Numbered from the stretch's first letter, positions 52,238-61,105 are shown. The stretch: DNA of 64,000 bases from Nitrospina sp. (GCA_024648695.1 JACAVV010000005.1:186001-250000), one strand, 5' to 3'. Numbers and translations: made by a program. The notes: generated from the letters alone by a model not told the origin.

Positions 52238-52597
52238 TTAGTCCTGGCTCGTATAGGAATTGACCAATGAAGAACCGAGAATACTGGAATTGTCCCCGGC
52301 CCGTTTAGCCGCTTCTTTAAAATACATGGTCGCCTTGTCCGTTTCGCTCATCTTGTGGTAGCACAGGCCCAGGTTATAAAGAGCTTCGCCATGCGTCGGA
52401 TCTTTTTTGGCCGCAATGGACCAGGAAAGGACAGCGTTGGGACAATTGTCTTGATTAAACTCCTCGATGCCAGTCTCGTTATGCCCTTTAGCTTCACCAG
52501 ATGCCTCTTCAGACAGATTCATTGGGTTTTCAGCAAAAGCGTTTTGAGCGAAAACCAAACATACTAAAGCAACGGAAGTTACGATTAATTTTTTCAT
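52238..52597 (-). CDS. Periplasmic TPR protein of the pilin operon
   Basis: This 119-residue protein has a signal peptide (cleavage after AFA near residue 22) and about one and a half TPRs (ALYNLGLCYHKMSETDKATMYFKEAAKRA, split). It is the first gene of the minor-pilin operon and may be a periplasmic adaptor for pilus assembly. AGAGG precedes the ATG. A perfect sigma-54 site lies about 255 bases upstream. Confidence 0.82.
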   Translation of the reverse strand: MKKLIVTSVALVCLVFAQNAFAENPMNLSEEASGEAKGHNETGIEEFNQDNCPNAVLSWSIAAKKDPTHGEALYNLGLCYHKMSETDKATMYFKEAAKRAGDNSSILGSSLVNSYTSQD

Positions 52598-52851
52598 GAC
52601 GAATACCTCTTTTTAAAAGATGTTAATAGAAGCGGTTTTCTACGGAACATCGGGAATCGTTAACATTAAAGGTTACACCTAAATCAAAAATTTTAAAAGT
52701 CCTAATTTTCGATATAACATTTAAAGTTTTCAATCCTTTAAGTTCCATTTTAAAAAACCTTTTTCGAAAAATTCATGACCGGCTCAAGTCCGGATTAAAG
52801 CAGGTCCCAAAATCCTTATTCAGGAACGTTTTTTACTAATACCTTGATAAA

Positions 52852-52868
52852 AGCAATCCTCGTGCCAA
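52852..52868 (-). promoter_or_regulatory. Sigma-54 (RpoN) promoter for the pilin operon
   Basis: On the minus strand TTGGCACGAGGATTGCT fits the full YTGGCACG-N4-TTGCW consensus without a mismatch. It points to the TPR and minor-pilin genes, with a leader of about 240 bases, long but free of other genes. Confidence 0.7.
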
Positions 52869-53146
52869 AACTGCAACCAAACAGAAAAACGGACAAATCC
52901 CTTTAAATCAAGCATTTTAGATGCTTAAAAAAACATTACCAGCTAATTCATATGTTTAATTTTTTACAAATATTTAATATTAGTATGAATTTTCATAACA
53001 AATTAAGTCGAGATCGCTAGAATTTAAAAAGCTTTTATACAGAAGAAGGAATGATTTTGGAGCGATGGAAAGGAATGTTCAAACCCGCATTGGGAACCGT
53101 TGCGCCTGTTTATGGTTTCGATTTGATACGAGTTTTTATATGTTGA

Positions 53147-53160
53147 TGTCAATAATGACA
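53147..53160. promoter_or_regulatory. Small inverted repeat before vapB
   Basis: TGTCA and TGACA form a perfect five-base inverted repeat with ATAA between. About 60 bases before vapB, it could be an operator for the AbrB-type antitoxin. Confidence 0.3.
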
Positions 53161-53221
53161 CCTAGAATCGCTTTACAAAATAGGATATAGTAAAGCATTT
53201 AATTTTATCGAGACTGATATT

Positions 53222-53440
53222 ATGCGACCAATAAAACTTTCATCAAAAAATCAAATTGTTTTGCCCAAAGAAGCGCGTGAAGCAATGCACGTTAAAAGCG
53301 GCGATGAACTATTAGTCGTGGTCAAGGGGGAAACAACAGTTATTATGCCCAAACCCAAAAATTATGTAGAAGCTTTGTATGGGAAAAGCAAAGGGACATA
53401 TAATGAAAACTACCTTAAAGATGAACGAGATTCATGGTAG
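53222..53440 (+). CDS. vapB: VapB-type AbrB antitoxin
   Basis: The 72-residue protein is a SpoVT-AbrB swapped-hairpin protein: IKLSSKNQIVLPKEAREAMHV, then GDELLVVVKGETTVIMPKP, each shortened here. The C-terminal tail (YGKSKGTYNENYLKDERDSW) would bind and block the PIN toxin. It overlaps the toxin gene by seven bases, implying translational coupling, and should repress its own operon. Confidence 0.88.
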   Translation: MRPIKLSSKNQIVLPKEAREAMHVKSGDELLVVVKGETTVIMPKPKNYVEALYGKSKGTYNENYLKDERDSW

Positions 53441-53880
53441 ACCCACAAACCCTCGAACGTTTTTTAAATAAACATGAGCGCATTGGCCTGGATTCAAAAA
53501 TTCTTATTTATTTTTTAGAAGGTTCTCCAATATTTGGAAACCTCAGCTGGAAAATTTTTGAATCCATTAGGACCAGAACAAATCATGGAATTTGCTCCAC
53601 ACTTTCTTTATTGGAAATATTAGTCGGACCCTACCAAAATAAAAACGAAGGACAGGTAAATAAATTTTATGCAATATTGACCACTTTTCCAAATTTAACC
53701 TGGGTCGATTTGACTATGGAAATTTCAGATCAAGGTGCCCGATTGAGGTCAAAATATAACCTTAAGACTCCGGATGCAATTTTGCTTGCCACGTCCCTTC
53801 ATTCTCACACCCAAGGGTTCATCAGCAACGATATTCGCCTAAAAAAAGTTGACGATCTGGATATACTCACTCTGCAATAA
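53434..53880 (+). CDS. vapC: VapC-type PIN toxin
   Basis: This 148-residue PIN-domain nuclease has acidic positions in GLDSKILIYFLEG (Asp near 19), LSLLEILVGP (Glu), KTPDAILLATSL (Asp) and ISNDIRLKKV (Asp near the end), the metal-binding set of VapC RNases. They cleave specific tRNA or rRNA sites when freed from the antitoxin. The coding sequence is AT-rich compared with elbB downstream. Confidence 0.9.
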   Translation: MVDPQTLERFLNKHERIGLDSKILIYFLEGSPIFGNLSWKIFESIRTRTNHGICSTLSLLEILVGPYQNKNEGQVNKFYAILTTFPNLTWVDLTMEISDQGARLRSKYNLKTPDAILLATSLHSHTQGFISNDIRLKKVDDLDILTLQ

Positions 53881-54016
53881 TCTTTCCCCCGCCTCATCTT
53901 CATTCACTCGCTGAAAGGAATATGGTAAACTCTTAGCAAAATTGAATCGAGGGTGCTTGAATGCAACGCAAGCTGGGTTTCTACCTTCGCTAAAAAACAA
54001 AAAAAGGGAGACGGTT

Positions 54017-54682
54017 ATGAAAAAGAAAGTTGGCGTCGTGCTTTCCGGCTGTGGCGTCTACGACGGCTCGGAAATCCATGAATCTGTGATTTGCCTGCTG
54101 GCTCTTGACCGGGCAGGTGTGGAAGCGGTATGCATGGCGCCCGATGTCGATCAAATGCATGTGATCAACCATCTGACCGGGGAAGAATCGGCGGGCGAAA
54201 AACGTAATGTTTTACAGGAGTCTGCACGCATCGCGCGGGGCAATGTGAAAGATATCTCCACGGTTTCTGCCGAGGATATCGACGGTTTACTCATTCCCGG
54301 TGGGTTTGGCGCGGCCAAAAACCTGTGTGACTTTGCGGTAAAAGGTGAGAACTGTGACGTCCACCCCGAAGTGGCGCGCCTGGTGAGAGATTTTGCAACT
54401 AAACAGAAACCGCAAGCGGCGTGCTGTATTGCCCCTGCCATGGTGGCTAAAGTTTTCGATGGCGGGTCGATTCACCCGACGCTCACCATCGGTACCGACA
54501 AGGAAGTGGGCGGCAAGATCGATCAGATGGGATCGAAGCACCAGGAATGCGCGACAACCGATTTCGTGATCGACAAAGAACACAAAATCGTTTCCACGCC
54601 CGCTTACATGTCGGGGCAATCGATTTCCGAAGTGGCCGACGGTATTGAAAAAACGGTCCGGGAATTAGTGAAAATGTTATAA
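54017..54682 (+). CDS. elbB: ElbB glyoxalase-like protein (class I amidotransferase fold)
   Basis: This 221-residue protein matches ElbB: KVGVVLSGCGVYDGSEIHE, then GLLIPGGFGAAKNL and the nucleophile region AACCIAPAMVAKV with its cysteine pair. The fold is DJ-1/PfpI-like; ElbB of Escherichia coli was linked to isoprenoid synthesis and shows weak glyoxalase activity. The ATG at 54017 is chosen because GGGAG precedes it; the frame runs further upstream without signals. Confidence 0.93.
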   Translation: MKKKVGVVLSGCGVYDGSEIHESVICLLALDRAGVEAVCMAPDVDQMHVINHLTGEESAGEKRNVLQESARIARGNVKDISTVSAEDIDGLLIPGGFGAAKNLCDFAVKGENCDVHPEVARLVRDFATKQKPQAACCIAPAMVAKVFDGGSIHPTLTIGTDKEVGGKIDQMGSKHQECATTDFVIDKEHKIVSTPAYMSGQSISEVADGIEKTVRELVKML

Positions 54683-54748
54683 ATAGCAGGGAGTTCAATT
54701 TCAGGCTCCCAGTTTTGTGTAATTTTCCGTTCCGTTTTAATTCAGGAA

Positions 54749-54762
54749 CGTCCTACGGGACG
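54749..54762 (+). promoter_or_regulatory. UACG-tetraloop hairpin in the exporter leader
   Basis: CGTCC and GGACG close a TACG loop, the stable C(UACG)G tetraloop form when transcribed. It lies in the leader of the polysaccharide exporter operon, about 95 bases before the start. There is no T-run, so a leader structure is more likely than a terminator. Confidence 0.35.
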
Positions 54763-54854
54763 AGAAATTCCGCTCGTGCTTCCCGCGAGGGACTCTATTC
54801 GCTTTTAAATATTCCGGTATCCGCAAAACAGAACCGGGAGCCTACCTGCCGAGT

Positions 54855-55631
54855 ATGTTCGAAAAATTCAAAGAAATTGTACGCCATCGGGAATTGCTGA
54901 TGAGCCTGGTTTCCAAGGACCTTAAAATCCGCTACCACGGCACCATATTCGGTTACCTTTGGTCCTTGCTGAATCCTTTTCTAATGATGATGGTTTACAC
55001 GATGGTGTTTGCGATCATCATGCGGATTCAAATGGACCATTATGCCCTGTTCCTGATATCCGCATTGCTCCCCTGGACCTTTTTTGCCAACAGCCTGATG
55101 GTAGGCACCATCTCGATTGTTTCCAACAGTTCCTTCATCTCGAAATTTTACTGTCCACGGGAACTGTTCCCCTCAGCGATTATTTGCTCCAACGCGGTGA
55201 TCCTGATGTTGAGCTTTGTCCCCTTCCTGCTGTTTCTGGTGTACCTGAAAGGGACGATTGGCTGGAGCCTGATTTTGTTGCCAGTGGTGGTGGTTATTCA
55301 CATCGTGTTTACGCTGGGTCTGGTGCTGATGCTGTCGAGCCTGTACGTGTATTACAGGGATGTGCAACACCTGCTCGATTTTCTGATGCTGATCTGGTTT
55401 TACCTGACCCCGGTGATCTATCCCTTGTCGATGGTTCCCGAGAAGTTTCGTTTCATATTTTATTTCAATCCGGTGGTTCCCATTCTTTCATTGTACCGGG
55501 ACGTTTTGTATCATTTGCGGTTTCCGGGCATAGGATCTTTGCTGGTGGCTTCGGGTCTTGCGCTGTTGAGCTTGCTAATTGGATGGAAGGTATTTTTGAA
55601 GCTGGAAAAAGGGTTTATAAAGGAACTTTGA
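54855..55631 (+). CDS. wzm: Wzm-like polysaccharide ABC exporter permease
   Basis: This 258-residue ABC-2 type permease has six hydrophobic helices and the family's RELLMSLVSKDLKIRYHGTIFGYLWSLLNPFLMM opening, here cut: RHRELLMSLVSKDLKIRY, then GYLWSLLNP. With the ATPase gene 51 bases downstream it exports lipid-linked O-polysaccharide or teichoic-acid-like chains across the inner membrane. A GGGAG lies 14 bases upstream, somewhat far. Confidence 0.92.
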   Translation: MFEKFKEIVRHRELLMSLVSKDLKIRYHGTIFGYLWSLLNPFLMMMVYTMVFAIIMRIQMDHYALFLISALLPWTFFANSLMVGTISIVSNSSFISKFYCPRELFPSAIICSNAVILMLSFVPFLLFLVYLKGTIGWSLILLPVVVVIHIVFTLGLVLMLSSLYVYYRDVQHLLDFLMLIWFYLTPVIYPLSMVPEKFRFIFYFNPVVPILSLYRDVLYHLRFPGIGSLLVASGLALLSLLIGWKVFLKLEKGFIKEL

Positions 55632-55682
55632 CGATAACCGTTGAATGAGTTTTTCGAACAATACTTTTAAAAGGTTTTTCAG

Positions 55683-56978
55683 GTGATACGTTGCCAGGAC
55701 GTGTGGGTGCAGTACACGCGCAAATTTTACCGCGAACAGTCCATCAAGGATTTCTTTCTCGCGTCGTTTAAGAAAGACAAACCCGCGCACCATTTCTGGG
55801 CTTTGAAGGGCATCACCTTTGAATTGCCGCCCGGACAAGTGATGGCTGTGATTGGCACGAACGGTTCCGGAAAAAGCACGTTGCTCAAAACCCTGGGCGG
55901 ACTGCTTCCGCCGGACCGTGGGGAAACCCTTGTCGAGGGCGTGGTGGCACCTTTGCTGGAGTTGGGAACGGGATTCGAGCCGTCCCTGACCGGGGCCGAA
56001 AATGTGTACATCAACGGGTCTATTTTAAAAATGCCCCGGAGCGAGATTGCGTCCAAATTCGATACGATTGTAAAGTTTGCCGACCTGGAGGAAGTGATCG
56101 ATTCTCCCTTGATCCATTATTCCACCGGCATGACCATGCGGCTGGGGTTTTCCATCGCCGCCCACAGTCAGGCCAACATTTTATTAATCGACGAAATTCT
56201 GGCGGTCGGCGATCAAAATTTTCAGGAAAAATGTATGGAGCGGATCAAACAAATGATCGCCGAGGGGCGCACTGTTTTGTTCGTTTCGCACAACATGGAA
56301 CTTGTGAAATCGCTTTGCCAGACCGCGCTCTGGATCGACAAAGGTGAAACCCTGGCGTATGGTCCCGCAGAGGAGGTGGTCGAAAGATACCTCATCACAA
56401 CAAACGAGCCGTACCGGAAAATGCGAATGGAAGAAACGCGGCGTAAGGAAGAAGAAGCCCGACTCAAAGAATTAGAGGCACGCAGGCTGGAAGAGGAAGC
56501 CATCAGGCAAGCAGAACAGGAAAGGCAAAAGCAGGAAGTATTGGCGCGTAAGGGAAGTGAAGTCGCCATTAAGAAAATATCTTTTTTGAACGCCGATCGC
56601 GAAGAAACCGGCTCGTTCAGGATGCACGAAAAGTTTGTGGTAAAATTGGATTTTCATGCTAAAGTCGAGGTCACTGGCCCCATATTTGGCATGGCCATCC
56701 ATCACAAGGACGGGGTTCACATTTGTGGACCCAACACCCAGGATTGCCGCTTTCCCATCGACTCCATCCAGGGGGAAGGTGCAGTGTTCCTCACGGTTCC
56801 TTCCTTGAACCTGGTTCCCGGAACCTATCAGTTTTCCGTGGCAATATGGGATGCGACTCATACCCACGCCTATGATTGGGAAGAAAAATCAGCCGAATTT
56901 CAAGTAGACCTGGTGGGTGACTACGAACCCCGCGGGTATGTTCCCCTCGAATTTCAATGGAAAATGCAAGATGACTAA
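55683..56978 (+). CDS. wzt: Wzt-like polysaccharide ABC exporter ATPase
   Basis: The 431-residue ATPase has Walker A GTNGSGKST (about 59), signature STGMTMRLGFS, and Walker B ILLIDEILAVGD. It continues into a C-terminal Wzt carbohydrate-binding domain (about 300-425: GPIFGMAIHHKDGVHICGPNT, split). Between them, about residues 243-286, is a highly charged coiled-coil insert (EETRRKEEEARLKE...). In described systems Wzt_C recognises the capped end of the glycan. A GTG start follows an AAAGG site. Confidence 0.93.
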   Translation: MIRCQDVWVQYTRKFYREQSIKDFFLASFKKDKPAHHFWALKGITFELPPGQVMAVIGTNGSGKSTLLKTLGGLLPPDRGETLVEGVVAPLLELGTGFEPSLTGAENVYINGSILKMPRSEIASKFDTIVKFADLEEVIDSPLIHYSTGMTMRLGFSIAAHSQANILLIDEILAVGDQNFQEKCMERIKQMIAEGRTVLFVSHNMELVKSLCQTALWIDKGETLAYGPAEEVVERYLITTNEPYRKMRMEETRRKEEEARLKELEARRLEEEAIRQAEQERQKQEVLARKGSEVAIKKISFLNADREETGSFRMHEKFVVKLDFHAKVEVTGPIFGMAIHHKDGVHICGPNTQDCRFPIDSIQGEGAVFLTVPSLNLVPGTYQFSVAIWDATHTHAYDWEEKSAEFQVDLVGDYEPRGYVPLEFQWKMQDD

Positions 56979-58362
56979 AGTCTGTGTGATCGCCAGCGAT
57001 CCCATCTATCCGCAAATGGCCGGACCCGCCATTCGTTCTCTGGAACTCGCGCGGGGTTTGAGTAAAAAGTTTGATGTCACTTTCACGACCCCCAACGAGG
57101 CGGACCACCTGGGAGAAGAACCCTTCACCTGGAAACCTTACGATTTTCATTCTTTAAAGGAGATCGTGGCTGATCAAGATGTGGTGTGTGTCTTTGGATT
57201 CCAGTTGCGCCTGTATCCCTATCTGAAAAAAATTTCCGCCGCCTTGGTGGTGGATATCTATTGCCCGACGTTCTTCGAAGCGTTATCCAACCACAGCCAT
57301 TTTGACCTCGACGCGCAGGTGCCGTTCTGCCGGTCGCTCATAGACATTTTCACGGAGCAGTTGCTGGCCGGGGATTTTTTCATCTGCGCCAGCGAACCCC
57401 AACGCGATATGTGGGTGGGCATGCTGATGAATGCTGGCCGGATCAACCCTTATACTTACGCCAACGACAATACTTTAAGGTCGCTGATAGATGTGGTTCC
57501 CTACGGTCTGCCGAAAGAACTTCCGAAGAAACAGCAAAGCTCCCTGAAAGGCATCCATCCCGCCATCAAACCCAATGACCTGGTACTGTTGTGGGGAGGC
57601 GGTGTGTACGATTGGCTGGACCCGGTCACGGGAGTGAAAGCGATGGAAATCGTCTGCAAAAAACGCCAGGATGTGAAACTGTTTTTCATGGGATGCCAGC
57701 ATCCGCAATCGAACGTCATCATGGAGGAGTTGGTCAAAACCCGCGAGTTGAGCAAGGACCTGGACCTGACTGGAAAAAACGTTTTGTTCAACGATTACTG
57801 GGTCCCTTATGATGCCCGCACCGATTACCTGCTGGAAGCGGATATCGGATTGAACCTGCACAAAAAATCCATTGAAACCGATTACTCTTTCCGTACCCGG
57901 ATCATGGATTACATCTGGTGCGAACTGCCAATCCTGACCACTCGCGGCGGAGCACTCAGCAATCTGGTCGAGGACAAACAATTGGGAGTTTCGGTTGACT
58001 ATAACGATCCCGAAGGGCTGGCCGAGGCCATTCTTGAGATTGCGGAGGGCAAATATGACCTGGAACAATACCGCGCCAACTTAAGAGAAATTCGTTCGCA
58101 ATACACCTGGGACCGGGCCATCGAACCGCTGGTGAAATTTTGCCAATCGCCGCACAAGGACATCGATAGCCATTTTGCGGTTGAAATCTGGAGCGTGCGC
58201 AGTCCGACCTACTATTATAAAGTGTTATCAGCGGTGATGCGGTCGAAAGGCATGAAAGGTGTAGTTGCGAAGGTATTATTGTTCATCCTGAATAAAGCAA
58301 ATGTGTTGCTGGCCCGATCCATAGGTTCGCTCGCCCAGATCATCAATAAGAAAACGGATTGA
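56971..58362 (+). CDS. GT4-like glycosyltransferase
   Basis: This 463-residue glycosyltransferase of GT-B type has an N-terminal domain beginning VCVIASDPIYPQMAGPAIRS and a C-terminal part with LLWGGGVYDWLDP, FNDYWVPYDAR, DIGLNLHKK and RTRIMDYIWCELPILTT, a GT4-like donor site. It overlaps the end of wzt by eight bases and so belongs to the exporter operon. It probably adds a sugar to the exported glycan; no membrane helix is present except a hydrophobic C-terminal stretch. Confidence 0.87.
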   Translation: MTKVCVIASDPIYPQMAGPAIRSLELARGLSKKFDVTFTTPNEADHLGEEPFTWKPYDFHSLKEIVADQDVVCVFGFQLRLYPYLKKISAALVVDIYCPTFFEALSNHSHFDLDAQVPFCRSLIDIFTEQLLAGDFFICASEPQRDMWVGMLMNAGRINPYTYANDNTLRSLIDVVPYGLPKELPKKQQSSLKGIHPAIKPNDLVLLWGGGVYDWLDPVTGVKAMEIVCKKRQDVKLFFMGCQHPQSNVIMEELVKTRELSKDLDLTGKNVLFNDYWVPYDARTDYLLEADIGLNLHKKSIETDYSFRTRIMDYIWCELPILTTRGGALSNLVEDKQLGVSVDYNDPEGLAEAILEIAEGKYDLEQYRANLREIRSQYTWDRAIEPLVKFCQSPHKDIDSHFAVEIWSVRSPTYYYKVLSAVMRSKGMKGVVAKVLLFILNKANVLLARSIGSLAQIINKKTD

Positions 58363-58410
58363 TACGAATGTGAAACCGGTTTTGTGTTCTCCTCACTACC
58401 TGGTGTGTTT

Positions 58411-59733
58411 ATGGAGACTTTAAAGGCTTTTGCGAAGTTCGCCATTTTCCTCGTCCTGTGCTGGGGCTTATTGGAAATATGTTCGTGGATCGCTTTCAAA
58501 CCAATCACCGGAACAGAATGGGACCGTGATCAGCAGACTCGGGCCCGTGCGGACCGATTCAAAATTGTCAGTCGGCTTCTTGAAGAATCCGAAAGCCAGG
58601 AAAAGTCGGGTTTATACTACCTTCATCCTTACCTTGGCTATAATGGGCGACCTGGAGCAAAAACCTGGGGCAATGCCAAAGGAACAGATATGGAAGGCAT
58701 CGCCTATAATAAATATGGGTTCATGCCCATTCCTGAACGTCGCTATCCCTATAAGAAGAAAAATAATGAATTTGTCATCGCTGTAGTGGGGGGAAGCGTT
58801 GCTGATATATTTACCATTTTTGGTCCGGTTCACCTGGAACGGGAATTACGTCAAAGAGATCCGAAATTTAAAGATAAGAAATTAGTGGTCTTGACTCTGG
58901 CGACTGCGGGATTCAAACAACCTCAGCAATTGTTTGCCATCCTATACTCCCTCCTCCTGGATTTTGACATCGATCTCATTTTAAATATTGACGGTTTCAA
59001 TGATATGGTTTTATCCGTCGAAAACTTTAAGCATGGAATTCACCCAATGTATCCTTCGGGTTTTCATATGGGATTGCTTTCGAAGCGGGTAGGCGGAGTG
59101 GATCGCAAAACAGTGAATCTGATTTACAGGTTTTATGAATTGCTTGAAAGGGAAAAGTCGATTCACCTGTTTATAAAAAAGGCTTATTTCCGTTGGAGCC
59201 TGTTTCTCAATCTGTTTGCAGAAATTCAGTTAAAAAACCTGCAGGGCCAGATCGAAAAAATTCAATATAAAATGGCGGAAAAGGCGCAAAATACGATTAT
59301 CGAAGATTTCAAAGGACCTGCAATAGATCCCGATTCCAATCCATTAAAGACCGCTCTGGAGATTTGGAAAAGATCCACCGAATTATTGTACTCCATTGCC
59401 CGAGAACAGGAGATACCTTATATACACGTCATCCAACCCAACCAATATTTTGAAGGCAGTAAACCCTTAAGCGAACAAGAAAAGAAAGTAGCATTTGACC
59501 CCGGACTGGAATGGTCTCAGGTAGCTCGCAAGAGCTATCCTGTCCTGGTTAAAATGGCAGAACAAATGAATTCCAAAGGGTTCCCTATAGCAGATTTAAC
59601 CCAGATTTTTAAAGAGGTCAGGGAAGATGTTTATACAGATGTTTGTTGTCATTTTGGGTTAACAGGCAACGCAATTCTTGCACACCATATTGCTCCCATA
59701 ATTTTGAACGAATTAAAAGTTCAGGGTCCATAA
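58411..59733 (+). CDS. Membrane-anchored SGNH-like protein (1)
   Basis: This 440-residue protein has an N-terminal transmembrane anchor (about 6-26) and a periplasmic SGNH/GDSL-like domain: VVGGSVADIF carries the block I serine, LNIDGFNDM the block III Asn-type region, and YTDVCCHFGLTGN holds the late histidine. The Asp-to-His spacing is three residues rather than the usual two. Similar anchored SGNH proteins in polysaccharide loci add or remove acetyl groups. The ATG at 58411 is preferred to an in-frame GTG earlier. A long coiled helix separates the two halves. Confidence 0.72.
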   Translation: METLKAFAKFAIFLVLCWGLLEICSWIAFKPITGTEWDRDQQTRARADRFKIVSRLLEESESQEKSGLYYLHPYLGYNGRPGAKTWGNAKGTDMEGIAYNKYGFMPIPERRYPYKKKNNEFVIAVVGGSVADIFTIFGPVHLERELRQRDPKFKDKKLVVLTLATAGFKQPQQLFAILYSLLLDFDIDLILNIDGFNDMVLSVENFKHGIHPMYPSGFHMGLLSKRVGGVDRKTVNLIYRFYELLEREKSIHLFIKKAYFRWSLFLNLFAEIQLKNLQGQIEKIQYKMAEKAQNTIIEDFKGPAIDPDSNPLKTALEIWKRSTELLYSIAREQEIPYIHVIQPNQYFEGSKPLSEQEKKVAFDPGLEWSQVARKSYPVLVKMAEQMNSKGFPIADLTQIFKEVREDVYTDVCCHFGLTGNAILAHHIAPIILNELKVQGP

Positions 59734-59779
59734 ACATTATTCATTCATCGTTTTGTTTTAAAAAGGATAATCCATCCCC

Positions 59780-61105
59780 TTGAAAAAGTTTGCTTTTACT
59801 TTGACAGTATTAATTCTTTCCCTGGCGGGAAGTTTGCTGTGTTGTGAAATCATAGTCCGGGTGTCAAACCTTTTTGAGTCACAGAGAAAGGTCTCCCGTG
59901 AGCAAATGGTGGTTCCTTTTACCAATGTATCGGGTATGTTTATGAATCACCAGATTCACCCTTTTAACGGTTGGAGCAAACGTTCCCAGATTGATCGGCC
60001 TCTTGAGGCATGGTATTTGTCGGCAATTTTTCCTGACCGGTTTGACACCACAAAATATTTCGATGAATTTTATATCAATCCCCTGGGGTATCTATCTCCT
60101 CAACCTGATTTTCGAAACAACCCATTTAAGAAAGATGATGTTGTTATAGGTGTTTTTGGTGGCTCAGTGGCTGAATTATTTGTCAATTCTGTCGTCCGTA
60201 CCCTCAAGCCTGAACTTGCCAAGAAACTTTCTATACCACTTGACCGTCTCAAGATTTTAAACTTTTCTTCCTCTGCTTATAAACAGCCTCAACAGGTGAT
60301 TGGTTTAGTTCAAGCCATTCTTTTAGGAGTTCCTTTCAACTACATCATCAACATTGATGGATTTAATGAAATTGGATTGGGTGGAAAAGATTGCGTGGAC
60401 AGGTTTCATCCTATGTTTCCATCTCGAAAACATTATTATCCTATGCTAGATCATATAACCAGTTTTTCGGAAGAAAACCGTGAGTTGACCAATCAGATGC
60501 AGGTAGAAAAAAACAGACCGTCTGCTTTGGTAAAATGGGTCCATCTCCCTGTTTTAAAAAACCTGGAATTAGTAAAATCCATCATAGGGGCTTTGATAAT
60601 TCAATCAAAAAAGAAACTGGTGCTCTTGGAACAAAAGCTTCAAGAACAAGCTAAATCCCAGGGCTTGGGGGAGACCTTAGTGCTCGATTTGCCAGATCCT
60701 ATTCTGGGCAATAAAGACCTTTGCTTGAAAAGTATCGCTCAAATGTGGGTGGATTCTTCGAAAATGATGGCTAGTTTAGCAAATCAAATTGGGGCACGAT
60801 ACATTCATATACTGCAACCCAATCAATATGTTCTAAATAGTAAACCTTTAAGCCAGGAAGAATTAAAAATCGCTTACTTGGAAACTTTCGAATGGAAACC
60901 ATTCGTCCAGGAAGGCTATTTGATTTTACAAAAATTCAGTTCTCAATTATCAGAAGAGGGAATACACTATTACGATTTCACAGAGTTATTTAAAAGTTAC
61001 CCTGAAACTATTTATATGGATTTATGTTGCCACTTCAATTTAAAAGGGAACAAAATTTTTTTTAAAAGATTTTCTGATGTCATTCAGTCGATTCATCAAT
61101 CGTAA
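59780..61105 (+). CDS. Membrane-anchored SGNH-like protein (2)
   Basis: The 441-residue paralogue of the preceding protein shares an anchor helix with two cysteines (LLCCE), VFGGSVAEL, the AYKQPQQVIGL segment (compare GFKQPQQLFAI in the first), INIDGFNEIG, HILQPNQY and the end YMDLCCHFNLKGN. A TTG start is implied, with AAAGG 13 bases upstream. Codon use here and in the next gene is more AT-rich than in the exporter genes. Tandem duplication is likely. Confidence 0.72.
   Translation: MKKFAFTLTVLILSLAGSLLCCEIIVRVSNLFESQRKVSREQMVVPFTNVSGMFMNHQIHPFNGWSKRSQIDRPLEAWYLSAIFPDRFDTTKYFDEFYINPLGYLSPQPDFRNNPFKKDDVVIGVFGGSVAELFVNSVVRTLKPELAKKLSIPLDRLKILNFSSSAYKQPQQVIGLVQAILLGVPFNYIINIDGFNEIGLGGKDCVDRFHPMFPSRKHYYPMLDHITSFSEENRELTNQMQVEKNRPSALVKWVHLPVLKNLELVKSIIGALIIQSKKKLVLLEQKLQEQAKSQGLGETLVLDLPDPILGNKDLCLKSIAQMWVDSSKMMASLANQIGARYIHILQPNQYVLNSKPLSQEELKIAYLETFEWKPFVQEGYLILQKFSSQLSEEGIHYYDFTELFKSYPETIYMDLCCHFNLKGNKIFFKRFSDVIQSIHQS

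Larger units (their letters stand above)
52598..53221. other. AT-rich intergenic region before VapBC
   Basis: About 620 AT-rich bases between the divergent pilin operon and vapBC. It holds a perfect sigma-54 promoter for the pilin operon (52852-52868) and a small inverted repeat before vapB. A 31-codon frame at 53051 has a ribosome-like AGAAGGA touching its ATG, which is too close; no real gene is supported. Confidence 0.45.

Noticed and set aside
53051-53146. 31-codon frame before vapB
   Set aside because: The AGAAGGA touches the ATG, too close for initiation, and the peptide shows no pattern.
54716-54854. Possible JUMPstart/ops element before the polysaccharide exporter
   Set aside because: No GGCGGTAG-type ops sequence is present; only a short tetraloop hairpin is seen.
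54959-55648. 229-codon frame overlapping wzm in another phase
   Set aside because: The Wzm frame has the six-helix pattern and family motifs; the other is a by-product of codon use.
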